Source of the DNA: Sophora flavescens
Taxonomy: Eukaryota > Streptophyta > Magnoliopsida > Fabales > Fabaceae
DNA: 64,000 nucleotides
Reading direction: 5' to 3'
Assembly: GCA_030762895.1 (NCBI GenBank)
Contig: CM061065.1
Span: 66,262,200-66,326,199, forward strand
Under the pieces are notes generated by a model that was not told the origin of the DNA, did not search any database, and was given only the letters and a program-made list of their open reading frames with translations. This document shows, piece by piece, positions 43,186-55,503 of the stretch (the first letter of the stretch is position 1; each line of letters begins with the position of its first letter). Made by a program: the position numbers and the translations under genes.

Positions 43186-44661
43186 TCAGGGAGTTTCCTT
43201 TCCTTCCCCTCACTCTGATTTTATAGTTATGTTGTTTCATTGGGGACAATGTATATTTTAAGTGTGGGGGAAGGAACTAGTTGTAGTTTTGTTTTGTCTT
43301 GTTTCTTTTCTTTTAGCTCTTGAATAAATTGTGTTGAGTCTTATGTTGGCAAGTTTGATGGATTTTGATTTTGATTGCATGATTGATGTGATGTTTCCCC
43401 CTAGGCTGAAATTTTTATTTTTTTTTTTGTTTTTGAAAAGTGATCCCCATGTGATTGAAAACTGAACTTTGAGATTTTGTTATGATGGCATGATTTATGA
43501 TAAGTTTAGGGTGATAGGAAGCACACACTAGGGATAGAATCTCTGTCAAACAATTTGCATGAATGTCCAGGTGATGATTTGAGCCTCCAACATGTTTTTG
43601 ATTGTGTGAAATCACTTTTAAGTTGCACTTTCCCGAATTTACTTGAATCTCTTCTTGGTTTGCATGATTATGTGTTTGCTTCAGATGATTTAGGCATTTT
43701 CTTTGTAAATAACTACTTAGCCTAAAAGAACCAATTCCTAATGCATGTTCCTTAGTTAGCCCCTTTGAGCCTGATTAGCCTGTTAATTCTTGATAACCTA
43801 ATGTTATAAGCCCAAAAATCTGGAAAACCATGTTAACCCGATCTTAGGATTAGGAGAGCATGGAATCTTAGAAAGAGAATGGGTGCAAGAAACTAAGTTT
43901 GGGGTGGCTACAAGGTGTGATATGTGTTGTTTGGGATTGAAAAAGTAAAAAATAAATAAAAAAAAAAGGTTGGAGCCAAAGGCCAAAAGAAAAGAATAAT
44001 AAATAAAAAAATGAAAAAAATAGTGTAAAAAAATGTTAAAAATAAAAGTATTTGAATAAAAAGGCTGTAGTCGCCCAAGGAAAATGAAAAGATGAATGAG
44101 AAAAGGAACTTGAGTGGAATCTCAATATTTTAAAGTGTTTCATGCTCTCTTAGTTCCTAGGGTCTTCAGCCTAGTTCCTTTGTATATCCTACCCTTAGCC
44201 AGGCCCCATTACAACCCATAAAAGACCTTCGATATTGCATGCATGTTTTCTCGTGGGAACCATTTTGAGATGAAAATCAAATTTATGGGAAGTGCTCTTA
44301 AAAGTAAAATTGAGTGAAATGTTGTTAGCCTGACACAAACTGAGCGATTGAGTGAAACACTAAATGCCTTTGTGAGGAAGGCAGTTGTTTGAATTTGGTG
44401 ATCTCCCTCTTGTGTGTAACTTGGATCCCCTGCTTAGATTAATGATTGTTTGAATGATGAAGTTCTCAAATGTTTAGAATGAATGATCATGGGGATTGAT
44501 TTGTTTGGAAAGGGGGGAACATTGTAGAAAACTGCTTTGATGTATTGCTTGAAATTTGTGCAAGGTTGACTGAATCTCTTAAGCTTGTCAGGTCTTGAGT
44601 CTTTTTTATTTTTGAGTTGTAGTTTGCTTGGGGACAAGCAAAGTTTAAGTTTGGGGTATTT
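43186..44661 (+). other. Non-coding 3' region of the Athila-like element
   Basis: 1.5 kb without an open frame. It has two purine tracts of polypurine-tract type: AAGTGTGGGGGAAGGAAC at about 43260-43276 and AAGTTTGGGGTATTT directly before the 3' LTR (44647-44661). An A-rich stretch lies at 43940-44050. Some Athila elements hold an env-like frame here; I see none. Confidence 0.7.
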
Positions 44662-45947
44662 TGATAAGCCTCTGGCTCATCTAGTTTTATGGCTAGTATG
44701 ACCAGGGTTTTGTGCAAATTATATCCTATTTTCACCCAAATTAGATTAGATTGTCCTCAAGTAAGGTTTTGAGTCTCTAAAGTAGTTCTAGGTTAATTTA
44801 GCCAGTTTTGAGTCAAATAATGCACTTATAGCTGTGTCTTTGTTTTCAGGTTAAGTTGGAAGTCAAGAGAATAAAGAAACAGGGGATTCGCCTCGCGAGA
44901 GTATTCTCGCCTCGCGAACCTGAAAGCCAGCAGAACAGTTTAAATGTCATCCTCTCTGGTTCACCCCGCGACCAACACCTCGCCCCGCGACCCTGAAGGC
45001 TGACTGTTCCAGGAAAATGCAAGGTTTCTGTGTCGCCTCGCGAACACTGGGCTCGCCTCGCGAGTAATCCAACCCTGGAAGACCAGAAGCTATCACGGTT
45101 TAACCATGCTGAAGGTCACGGCTGTAACAGTTCGGAATTTGAAGAGTCTCGCCTCGCGAGTAGTACTTCGCCCCGCAAGAAGACAAAACGTTGCTTACTT
45201 TTCACAAGATTCGCCTCGCGAAGGTGTGCTCGCCTCGCGAGTGGGTTTAATTTCTGAATAGTATAAATGGTTGTTCTGGACAGATTGCAAGAACTTTTGC
45301 TTCTCCAAAGTTTTACATATTTTCTGTGTTTTTTCGTTATTGTCATGGAGAACTAATTTCGTAGATTAATCTACTGTATGAGAATTCCATATACTTGAGG
45401 TTTTGTAATTCCTACTTTACTTGCTTTTCCCTTTTCAATACCACATTATACATTTCTGTTTGTTATTTCAGGAGTGTATAGTGTTGTATTGATTCATTTC
45501 GGTGATGTTATGTTCCTATACTTAATCGCGTTTGTTATTTCGCGTGTGTTCATTCATGTTCGTTAGTTCATGAGGGCTTAACCCCGTTTGTTATTTCGGG
45601 AATAGGAACATATATCCGTAGTAGCGATTTCGTTGTTAATTGTTGTTGCAACCGAAAGGGGATTAGAATCTGCTTAGGGCTTGGAATTACATGAACCAAT
45701 GATAGTTGGGAATTCGAGAACAGTAGATTAATCGTTGTTTGCTATTTGATAATCTCTTTGAACTGCCCTGTTTTAATTGCTTTGTTTTGCTTGTTACTTA
45801 TTTGCATTCAAATCCAACCCCCCCAAAACTGATTTTTGTGACAAATAACACTTCAAGAGTCCTTGTGAGACGACATCCGAGTTGTCGCCTAAACTACATT
45901 TTTATAAACCGCTCGTTCTTTTTGGCGCGTGCGCGACAGCGCGTTCA
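44662..45947 (+). repeat. 3' LTR of the Athila-like element
   Basis: Near-identical to the 5' LTR; differences include the C-run length and about 15-20 substitutions by eye. Ends at the ggtat duplication. Confidence 0.95.
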
Positions 45948-47178
45948 GGTATACCACGAGCCATGCAGAGGGATGTGAGTGACCTAGATGGAATTTGTCC
46001 CTCCTACATAACAGGAGTAATATTTGTAGGGCCCCTAATAGAGTGAGACTGTAAAATGCATGGCCGTGCTGAAATGAATCAATATGAGATATTGACCTCA
46101 TTTGTTGTTAAGTCTACTCGGGTATCAGGGAACATGATATTGAACCATACAAGGGTGACACATTCCATGTCTTGTGTTCAATATAGATATATGGACAAAG
46201 GGATAATAATGCACATGAATATTTGTCATAGAAAGGTTTTGTCAAATCACTGACTTTCTCACTACTTAGGTAGCAGTGATGTATTGCTAGATACCGCTCA
46301 CTATTTGTAATATTAAATGGGATTTAATATTACTACTAACGTTTTGTGAACCTATAGGGTCACACACATAAGAGCGGATTAAAAGAAGCATTAAAAGGAG
46401 AGTTGGACTTTTCTATTGGGCCTAGCGCATAGTACATGGGGCTTAGGTCAAACGCTGCTCACTAACTCACTTAAGGAGGCGCTTCTATAAGTAGACCACT
46501 TAAGCTATTGTGCCTACACGGTTTTGTTTTACCCTAGCCGCACATAGAGAGTGAGAGTGAGCAGCAGGTCTCGGTTTTCGAAGCTAGCACTGTGAGACAG
46601 AGACGCTTCGGGTTCGTGATGTTGGACATTCACGGAATCTGCTCGTGTGGATACCTTAGAGACATCGTTCGTGCGGTGTTCGTGATAGACGATTTTAATT
46701 CACTGTCATCGCTTCAAGAGGTAAATCTTCTAACCATGAATCATTACCATTCGCAAGGATCCTTCGATGGGAATTTTTCCGCTGCGTTATTTTTTTTTAT
46801 ACGCAAATTCCCAACAAGAATTGTGTAAATTGCTGATTATAGTGAAGAAATCCACAGAGGTGTGGGACTGGATGTTGGCTTACCAGAGGAGGTAGCCGAA
46901 CCAGGATAAATTGGTTTGCGTGTTCTTCTAATCCCTAAACTCCTTATACTTGTTTAAACTTGAATCTTTAAATCTGCAATCTGTGTTCAAATATGTTGTT
47001 ACTACTTATAATTCTTCTTGTCATCATTACTTATTCCATAACCTGATTCTTGGGAATTAAAATAGATTGAAAACCAATTTTCTTTAAAGAAACACTGTTT
47101 TGCATTAAATTGTTGAATAAATTATCAATATCTCAATTCCCCCTCTCTTGAGACCGTAGCCACTTTGCCAACACTTCA

Positions 47179-47681
47179 AACAATGGTTTATTTGTCTCTA
47201 ACATTAGATTTTAGAATCTCTGTGCCGATTCATTAGGAGGCTCTTCCGTGTCATTAGACTCATTCACCTCAAAAGTCCCACGTTGACCGAGACAATCATC
47301 CACCATCCACTGCATTGACTATAGTTTTTGGACACAATCTTCATGTAATCCAATACTACATGCACCCATGTCGTGATCGTCACCACCAACTTCATTTAGA
47401 TCAATATTCGGCAACTCATCACCATGATCAGTCTATATCCAATAATTAAGCTTGAACCCACGTCGGTATAGGTGTACCTTCACTTCATAATCAATCAAAA
47501 CCTTTATACAATTGCACTTTATGCATGGATATCTAATCCCTTCCTCTTCGGTATAATCTCAATGTTGCTTAGATTTGGATATAAACTCCTCAACTCCAAT
47601 TACAAATTATTGTTTCAGACATCACCTTCCAGACTTGTTCCTATCATACACCCAACTACGGCTCGATGGATAATATTCCAT
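47179..47681 (-). pseudogene. TNP2-type CACTA transposase, N-terminal part
   Basis: Start of the transposase, separated from the middle part by the SIRE-like solo LTR. From an ATG at 47681: SRSWVYDRNKSG, VEEFISKSK after stops, then GIRYPCIKCNC (the CPC-x2-C zinc-binding block), VKVHLYRRGFKLNYWI and TDHGDELPNIDLNEV, LETNKPLFE at the break. All are typical of the TNP2 N-terminus. Stops interrupt it several times. The reading frame resumes at 34399 on the other side of the solo LTR. Confidence 0.88.
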
Positions 47682-47920
47682 CATTCTGTATTTTCAGATA
47701 AATTGACGCATATTTAAAGATGATTCTTTGATGCCGAATCGCTCCTTTACTTTAAAAGGTATGGCCCTATCTCATTCGAGTAGAACTTTTTCACTACTGT
47801 ATTATACTAGTGTTGATGTGGAAATTTGCTTTCTTTTTTTTCCGACAAGGCACTCAACAAAAATATTTTATCAGGTGGTTGTAGACTCTCTCATGTTTTA
47901 TGGTAATCCAATATGGAGTT
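47682..47920. other. CACTA upstream sequence between TNP2 and the Tat element
   Basis: 240 bp, AT-rich, no gene. No CACTA terminal repeat could be confirmed; CACTACTGTATTA at about 47790 is too weak to call. Confidence 0.4.
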
Positions 47921-48941
47921 TGTCAGAATGCACCTTAAATTCAACCGACAGTGAAGCTAAAGGCAGCAAACGTTAATCTTGACAGAAACACAATTAAGAA
48001 GATAAAAACTATGAAAAACAAATCAAACGCTACTAAACTAATGTAAAACTAGAAGAATAGGAAACTAAAGTGCGGAAAAATGTAGAAGTGCAGGAAACTT
48101 AAATGTGCGAATAAGTAAATGAAAATTGTACATGATCGCTGAAAGTTCACCAGTTCACAAAGATTTCAAGTTCAAAACAATTAGTAATAGCATAAAGAAT
48201 TTAGAGCAGGGAGAATAGAGAGAGAATTTGAGGAAGAATAAGAGAATGAAGAACAAGAACTTTGCATTAAAATTAAATCTGCATGAAAATTAAACGTTGG
48301 AGGGCATACTTGATGTCACTCCGTTTCAATCCGTTATGAGTGTGAGGATGTTGTGGGAGTGTGATCAAAGTATCCGACCATTTGTACATCAGAATAAGCA
48401 CTATTTATATAAGAAAAATAACTGCCTAAATCCTAATCTGATGCGATCTGTCCTATTGACAAACATGTTTATTGATCCTATGGCTAAGATCTAATGTCCA
48501 CTACTTCACTAGTTGGATCATGGTCTTTCAGCTGCTTTAGAGTGTAACTCACCACTCCTCGATATTCCCACATTTTCACATGGGTTGGCCCACCTTGACG
48601 TTATTGGCCAGAGTGGAAAATTCCCTTGACACATCGTGCATCCGATATTCATGGCTCCATGTCGAATTGGTACCCCATTTCGATGACATTCTCCTCTTCT
48701 GATATGACGTTCTTTTCTTCGATTGTATATCTTTTGGAAAAAGGTACTTCAGGTCATTACAATGTTTCCATGAAAACTTCATAGTTTTCACTTACTGGTA
48801 TCTTGACATCCTGGTTTTTGACACTGGACAAGTCTCCATCGGAATACCCTGTTTCCACACTTAAGCAAAATTTTCGGCAACTTATCCACCGGATATCAAG
48901 ATTTCTCTATTTCGACCAAAATCTTATTTTTGGTCCCAACA
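47921..48941 (-). repeat. 3' LTR of the Tat-lineage element
   Basis: The inner end is clear: TGTTGGGACC on the minus strand preceded by a polypurine tract. The outer end is inferred at TGTCAGAATGC (47921), giving 1021 bp. It cannot be confirmed because the partner LTR and right TSD are outside the window. Confidence 0.65.
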
Positions 48942-48955
48942 AATTCCACCCAAAA
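48942..48955 (-). other. Polypurine tract of the Tat-lineage element
   Basis: TTTTGGGTGGAATT on the minus strand, directly before TGTTGGGACC. Confidence 0.7.
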
Positions 48956-49295
48956 CTTGTCTATCTGTGTGCAATTTGAAAGATAGATAAGTTTCGCAGC
49001 CTCCTACTTCGACATATCAGCATGCCAATCGTCAGGTTTCAAAAAAATTTAAATCAAATTTTAAAATCCCAACAGATTTTGACAACCAACACCATCAATT
49101 TCACACTTTCCCAAGGATCTCAGTGTAACGTTACCAATAGTGGCTTGTCTTTTCAGTTTCCCGTAACTTCGTCTAGACGTTACTGGCTAAGGCTATAAAT
49201 AAGACTCCTTTGGCTTCCAAAATATCACTTTGCATTTCATTTCTCTGAGCCAAAAGAACTCCTTACTTTTTTATCTTTTCTTCATAACCACTTCA

Positions 49296-52246
49296 ATGGC
49301 TTCCTCCAGTGTTGGACCATCATCATCCTAAAAGACACAACCTTCAGCGGCCGCTGCTCCTCCGACGATGGTGAAAGACCCGGTGACCAAAATGTGGGAC
49401 CATTCTCATGTAATCATTCCAACCAAAATCAACCTTGATTTTCTTGGTCCCGTTCTCCCTCGGTCTGGTATTACCAAGGAATTTTCTTCCTTCTATCCTT
49501 TTTTTTTTCCAGAAGAAGGTATTTTGATTTCTAGAGATTCTATCTCCCTTTCGTATTTCAGCCTTTCTGCACGTTTATTCATAAGCTCTATGAAGACCGT
49601 GTCAGGCTACACGACATGGCTTGATAGAGTAGAAGTCGAAAAAGGCCATTTCTAGAAAGAAATTGGCATTTTGACTTCATCCAGCTTTCTAGGCACCTCA
49701 TCGTTCTTCAGAATGCTATGCTGGGTGCCTCTTTCTTTTTCTGGGATCGTTTGAAAAACTGCTTCCACTTTGGTAATGGCATGATGGGTCTTTTCCTTTT
49801 CGACATGTCCACCATTACTGGGCTTCTGCCTGATGGCGAGCCAATCACTTCACTTGTGTCTTTAGAAACCTCTCTCTTCATAGATGGTAGCACCTTATCA
49901 CACGACCCTTTTATCGGCTTTCACACCAAAAGGTTGGCACTATTTTTGATCGGGAACATGTCGCTTTCCTGACCCTGTGGCTTTGTGCCTTTGTCTTTTA
50001 TACCCGCTCTATCCAAGTATCGAAGAGTTTCCTGACTCTGGTGATACTGGTCCATGAAGGCTGACACCTTGCGCTCGGTCAATGCATTTTAGCTCATCTC
50101 TACGATTATGTCGGAGAGATCGTTGATGCCATTAGGGCTCGTGAAAATAAAACCAATCTCGGCGGCCCCATGTGTCTGCTGCAACTTTGGATGAACGCAC
50201 TCCTCATACCTTCTTTGGAAAACACTGCGGCTAAGCCAGATTCTGGTCGCATCGCTGGTATTGCCTTTTTGTATCTTCGATCATCTACTCAATGGTCTTT
50301 GGCCAAAGACTATAAGAAATACCTTAGTCTTTTTCACTCCATCTCTTACTCCTCGACGTATGTCAACTTGACTCCCTTTGCCTTGAGATCATCTGGCCCT
50401 TCCTGGGTTACCAGGAAAATTATCTTCGACGATCCTACTATTCAGGCCGATAACAACTCAACTTGGTCTCATTTTATGTGACAAAGAGTTCTGTTCGTCG
50501 GTCTTCTGGATGCGAAAGAAAAGGAGAGGGCCAGAGTTTACACTATCTACCTTCCTAATATGATGGCTCGTCAGATGGGCTTTTACCAAGCCATCCCGAC
50601 TCCCTATAATCGAATACGGTCACGTCAAATGTTCTATATTCATATCGACAAAGTAGAAGACATAGACGGACTCATCCAGGTCAATGATAAGGCTCGGTCC
50701 AAATTTTTCCCTATGGAATTTGAGGTGGTAACTCATCCTTCCTTCGACCACGTCGAATTATGGAATGAGTACTTCACCAACACAGTGCCTGACCTGCAAT
50801 TTTACCTTGACAAGGTTACTGACCGGCATGACCGTGTGATGCAGGCACAAGACCCATCGACAAAAGAAAATGGTACGCATCAAGCCGAAATCTTAGCTTT
50901 TGAGAAGTACTACAAGACGAAGTGGAATCCCATATGTTCTTGGGATATACTTCATGAGGTGAAGGACGTGTTAGCTGAGAAAAGAAAGTCGCATGAGGAA
51001 CAATGCCTTAAGAAATTTTGGGAGGCTAGGTCAAAAAACCCTTTTGCCCAACTGGAGAAGTTTCAAACTCCTTTTAAGCCGGTGCATTTTCTTTGTGCAT
51101 CTTCTGGTATTGCGGACTCTTTGGTCGACTGTAAGGATAAATTCGCACATTGTGCACCTTTCTAACTTGCCGAAAGATCCGGTGTTACCTTTGCTTGATG
51201 CTACCTTCAACCTCATTATCAATTTACCCATACTTCAAGGATTTTAGAATTTCCTCCAGATACATATTTGAATTTTCATCGTTTGTTGATTCTAGATTTC
51301 TCCTGACTATGTGCTTTTCTCTCCACTGCAGTCCCATTAGAGAAATCGACAATTGTACCAAGGCCAAAGTGGACTTCTTCGGTCAACACCGAAAATTGGG
51401 TAAGCGACGATGATTCTCCCAAGAAAAGTAAAAAGTTAAGGCTTCCCAAGCGAGGAATAAAAACCCCGACAAAGGCCTGGCAAAATCTGGACCTCCTTCA
51501 GGTAAATCAACAACCACAATTTTGACGACTAAAGCCGCTACCAAACCAACTTCCTCTGCTAACCCAAAGGTATTTTGTCATATTTTGTATTCGTTTTGAC
51601 CTATCGCTTCTGACTTCCCTTTGGCTTCTTGCAGAGACAGTCCTCCAAGAACAAAACTTCCGGCAAGACATCATCTCTTGCCGAAGAATCTTATGAGGAT
51701 GTAGAAATCGTTTCCCCTTCAGCCGAAACTTTTTCAGTATTTGTCAACAACACATCTTATTGATTTTGACTTTATTATATTACTGACTTCTTTCCTTTTC
51801 CCTCACAGTGAAAAAGGAAATCCTTTGACACTGGCCTTGCCGATGCTACTGCGACAGCAGCCGAGGGCGATAATGCCGAAAAAGCTTATCAAGAGTCACC
51901 CCCATCTAAGGTATACTTTCTCTCGACCAACGCTTTTAATCCATCATTTGACCATAGACTAACATTTTACTTCTTTTACAGCGTCGAACCACCTTTGCAG
52001 ATAACTCGACTTTGGCCTCCGACAAAGAGGTTGAACAATTTGCTGATACGGTGGTTGGCAAACTTATCTCCACATCAGAGCATGCACATGAAAAGGTATA
52101 TTCAAGAAAATTTCACTAACTTAAATGTTTATGTTATAACCTTTTGACTAAACCTTTCCTTTGAATTGTTATCAGGAAAGTTTGACGTTCCTCCTGCTAA
52201 AGAAGATTCTCATTCTGAGCCTCCTCTAACTATCAATGTCGAAGTT
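49296..52246 (+). pseudogene. Antisense plant-mobile-domain gene, 5' part, with introns
   Basis: Lies opposite to its host retrotransposon. From the ATG at 49296: a short S/P-rich leader with a stop at 49329, ITKEFSSFYPFFFPEEG, FDMSTITGLLPDGEPITSLV (the plant mobile domain hallmark D-x-x-x-I-T-G-L-x-x-x-G), YVGEIVDAIRAREN, TYVNLTPFALRS, IYLPNMMARQMGFYQAIPTP, VVTHPSFDHVELWNEYF, and a basic, charged C-terminal region. Four introns with GT...AG ends are visible: 51570-51634, 51737-51808, 51911-51981 and 52096-52175 (65-80 bp each), with a further acceptor at about 51330. Lesions: a frameshift near 49645 and a TGA at 50479. Function of these proteins in retrotransposons is unknown. Confidence 0.78.
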
Positions 52247-53831
52247 TAAAATAACCAAAGTTAACATAAGGTGGGTTTAATTGTGTTTACCAACTTTTTA
52301 ACAAACTGTAAAGATTATTTTCGCAGGCACAACAAGCAAAAATATAGCAACGAAAAAATAGATGGGAGACACGTCTAATTTTGAGACAGACCACACTCGC
52401 ACACAGAGAAGGTTAAAAACAGAGTTTGATATTCACAATATTAACTCCCCAATTTAAAAGCTTTAAACACATAACTCTTAAACAAAATAAAGAGATAAGC
52501 GAAGAGGAATATCACTCAAGAGTTTTATACTGGTTCACCCCAAAATCCACAGAGCTACGTTCAGTTATTGGCAGCACCAAGTTCCCACTATAACTGATCA
52601 TATTATAGTAGAAGTATTCTTTGCACAGATAGCCTCTCTAGGCTCAACACTCAAACAAGTATTCTTTTCTCATCTAGCCTCTTCTAGATCAACACAGTAA
52701 GAAGTAAAGGTTTTGTATAATTAATACAACATGCAAATCTTTCATATAACACTCAGAGAGTGAAATAAATATGATGGAATGAAAGACTGCGAATTAATAT
52801 CAAATGATTGAAGTGCTATTCAATGAAGGAATGAATAAGTAAATGAAAAGAGTAAATGCGTCTTGAGTAGTTGCGCAGAGCTGTTAATGTTATTCTTACT
52901 TCTTGTCTTCATCTTCATGGTTTGGTCTATATAAAGACCTCAATCAATTTGATCTGTTAGGCACAGCTTCAGAAAGTGTTCTCCTTTGATTTGAGTCTTC
53001 TGGAATGCCATTAATGTCAAAGAGTTGTTCTGTATAAACATTAAATGTTTAGGGACGTTGGACTTTGACATATGAAACCAAGAGTACACTTTGCATCTGA
53101 GCAGTTGTTGTTTCAGAGTTGCAATAGCAGACTTCTTGTACTTGCAGCAGATAGCTTTCCTCTTTCAGTGCAACACTCCGTTCACTTTTTGGAAAGCACT
53201 ATTACTTTGTACTAAAACAGCTAAAAAGCTACTGACTTGGTGCAGAGGTTGCGTCTTTATTCCCTAAACACTTGAAAGAATAAATTCTTTATTATTTATT
53301 CTTTATCCTTGGTGCTATTGTCCAGAGGTCTTCGAGATCCTTAAGGAAGGCATTTTTTCAAATAAGGTTGACTTGGACTTCCTTCTGACAGACCGACACT
53401 TAGTGTAGTAGTGTTTGAAAAATAGACGGGTGCTTGTGCAGTCCAATTTTAGACGGGTGATATAAGCCAAAACTTAGACGGGTGAGCAGGTCAATTTTAA
53501 ACGGGTGATCCACTGAAGCTTCTTCATACTTGAGATTCTTGGCACGTCATCAACTAGATCAGAACCTTGATTGAGAGTTAACCTGGATTATATCTGAGTT
53601 GATTTTCTTTTTAGACATGTGAGATTTTAGACGAGTCTAAACACTGCGTTGTACTGAAAGTTAGACGGGTCAGAATTTAGACGAGTGACCTTAAGTCTAT
53701 TTTCCTGCACACTTAATAGTCTTATCAATAATTTCATATGGTTCGATATTACCATACTTAATCTATTTGGAATCATCAAAACTTAGAGAATTTACACGTT
53801 GAATGTGTTTCAGGCTTATGAGGTCTCAACA
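52247..53831 (-). repeat. 3' LTR of the gag-only copia element
   Basis: 1585 bp, minus strand TGTTGAGACC...; the last base pair of the other end is mutated (ta instead of tg on the plus strand). The polypurine tract AAAAAGGGGGAGAA follows at 53832-53845. Confidence 0.9.
53424..53690 (-). promoter_or_regulatory. AGACGGGTGA array in copia LTR
   Basis: On the plus strand AGACGGGTG-type copies lie at 53424, 53451, 53476 and 53499 (spacing 27, 25, 23), with more diverged copies near 53629, 53663 and 53681. The right LTR repeats the block at about 58163-58430. Placed between the LTR start and a TATA-like sequence near 52930. Confidence 0.65.
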
Positions 53832-54418
53832 TTCTCCCCCTTTTTGATGATGACAAATAATTTTTCTGATTTTATTGAACATCAAAAAGTAGTAGCAGAA
53901 ATTTACAAACAGATACAAGTATGAAATTGTCATACGCTCCCCTTAGTTTATACAACGAGATATTAGCAAGTATCAAAACTTATCAGAGTTCGAACAGATG
54001 TTTATCAGAGCAAAAACATTTTTTTAGAGCAATTGTATAATTTCTGTTACTTTTATTTTCTCCCCCTTTTGACATCAATCAAAAAGATATTAAAAATATA
54101 TAAAAAGTCAAAAGTTGAGACACCCCGTTGTGCCCCATTGTATTATTACATTAAAACCTTAATATTTATTTACTTAATTGCACACTTATTGTTGAAAATA
54201 TGTAAAAAATTAAAACTTAATTAATAATCACATAACTTCTACAAATATAAAACACACCAAACTATATTGCATAAATACACACATAATTATCCTTTATTTT
54301 ACACAACACTGTTTAGGGTATCCTCTCAGTAAGATCCCACACAGGTACTTATTTACACAACTTGCTTATAACTAACGGAAAACAAAACATCTTATGTGAC
54401 TCACTGGCCCTAAACTTA

Positions 54419-54547
54419 CTACGCTACATTATCAGGATCAGTAGGTGGTTCTTCAGCGTCAACTTCATACGGAATGCCATTCAACTCCTCCACCACCTCC
54501 ATCTCGTACAGGGTTCCATCCATCTTCTAAGCAATTGGTTCCTCCAT
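54419..54547 (-). other. Small acidic reading frame in C2
   Basis: Same frame as 6815-6943. It has MDGTLYEMEVVEELNG and IPYEVDAEE, with one internal TAG before MDGT. The pyrimidine-rich tract and AG before it are conserved. Confidence 0.35.
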
Positions 54548-54847
54548 CGAGTCTTCTCGTACGATCACATCAGAAATAAAATACAACACACAGAAAGATA
54601 TAGGGAATAAGAAACAGTTCTATCATCAAAAAGCGGAAAAGAGTAATAGTAAATTATACAATAACTGTCACAGACATAACATCATTCAACACCTAACAAA
54701 ACATCCTCAAACTCAAGTATCATCCTCTACCCTCCAACTCATGCAACTAAACCTTTATGCTGACGTGGCCACTGCTAATCCTGTCACACATCCCTCATTA
54801 GGAATGTCAGTCAGTCGTCCAAGTGACACGTTCCCAACGCCGGTGCA

Positions 54848-54953
54848 CATTCTCATCCATGGTGAGAATGCTCATGCAAAGCAATGACACTATAGCTGCA
54901 CAGTACCGCTGGTGCACACCCTGATTCTCTCTCTCTCCTCTCTATCAAGGGTG
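54848..54953 (-). other. Hairpin pair in C2
   Basis: CATTCTCA (54848-54855) with TGAGAATG (54863-54870), 7-nt loop; CACCCT (54917-54922) with AGGGTG (54948-54953), plus GAT/ATC beyond a bulge. Both stems match those of C1. Confidence 0.7.
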
Positions 54954-55386
54954 CTCATGCATAGCAATGATGCTATAGTTGCACAACTTAAATTCCAATT
55001 TGGAACGGTCCACGAGAACTTCGGACCTCGTGTATCTCAAATACATGGTTATGAACAACCATGCAACATATGATTCTCACTGACTTTTATCAATAACAAC
55101 CTAGTACCTCAAGCTTTTCCTCATAACCTCCACTTACATTCTATATCACATCACTTCTATACAATAATAGCGAGGTACTTCTAATTCATATTCAAAACTC
55201 TCACCCAAACAAAATACCTCCGAGCAATATATATATTTCCTTAAAATCATCTAAGCATAGTATTAAACCCAGGCAGATCATGCATAACACATTAATCAAC
55301 AGAATATTCAAACATCTCAATATCATATAAGGCGATTTATCACAACCAACTCATAATAGTCCAATCAAATAAATAACAAAGTCAGA

Positions 55387-55503
55387 CTCTGTCACGGCCC
55401 GACCGTGATAGCCATCACAGCCGTGACAGATATCAAGGCAAGAATTCTACAAAACAGAACCTGTCACGGCCTGGCCATGACAACCATCACGGCCGTGACA
55501 GAC
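55387..55503. repeat. C2-specific insert with paired TCACGGC palindromes
   Basis: TCACGGCCCGACCGTGA (55392), TCACAGCCGTGA (55415), TCACGGCCTGGCCATGA (55464) and TCACGGCCGTGA (55487): two pairs spaced 23 bp, repeated at 72 bp. The surrounding LTR sequence in C3 (near 61455) runs straight through without this block, and C1 also lacks it. Confidence 0.7.

Larger units (their letters stand above)
36337..45947 (+). mobile_element. Full-length Athila-like Ty3/gypsy retrotransposon
   Basis: 9.6-kb element with LTRs of 1304 and 1286 bp and a perfect 5-bp duplication ggtat (36332-36336, 45948-45952). By eye the LTRs differ at about 15-20 positions besides a poly-C tract, so it is the youngest large insertion here. 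Order: LTR, Asp-tRNA-like primer site, gag, protease, RT, RNase H, integrase, 1.4 kb non-coding, polypurine tract, LTR. Gag and protease are open; pol has at least six lesions. The env-like gene of some Athila elements is absent. Confidence 0.96.
35741..46816 (+). mobile_element. Ty1/copia-type solo LTR, split by the Athila-like element
   Basis: Own sequence 35741-36336 and 45953-46816 (about 1.46 kb) with TGTTGG...CCAACA ends and a perfect agaat duplication (35736-35740, 46817-46821). It contains an (AT)n tract at 35822-35871. Apparent small frames in it are unremarkable. The clade is not resolved; the orientation is taken from promoter-like sequence and is tentative. Confidence 0.85.
34405..47173 (+). 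mobile_element. SIRE-like solo LTR with nested insertions
   Basis: Own sequence is 34405-35735 and 46822-47173, about 1.69 kb, starting TGTAAGACTA and ending CCAACA. Flanks cttta (34400-34404) and cttca (47174-47178) are a 5-bp target duplication with one mismatch. The TNP2 frame on either side continues across it. The promoter-proximal part resembles the SIRE-like LTRs at 12814 and 19489 (shared GAGGGATCAAAGGAACACTT and the CGTCCAC array), so it is a diverged member of that family. Confidence 0.82.
32369..47920 (-). mobile_element. CACTA (En/Spm) DNA transposon, fragmented
   Basis: Pieces of a TNP2-type transposase gene (47681 down to 33186) and of the usual second CACTA gene (33185 down to 32369) in the expected order on the minus strand. 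It is split by the SIRE-like solo LTR at 34405-47173 and bounded by element B on the left and the Tat element on the right. The CACTA terminal inverted repeats are not in view, and about two thirds of TNP2 downstream of the HNLDVMH motif is missing. Confidence 0.85.

Noticed and set aside
43186..44661. Env-like gene of the Athila-like element
   Set aside because: No open frame longer than about 80 codons and no signal peptide or membrane segment in a sensible frame.
47790..47815. CACTA terminal inverted repeat near CACTACTGTATTA
   Set aside because: No matching partner or subterminal repeats in the window; the match is five bases.
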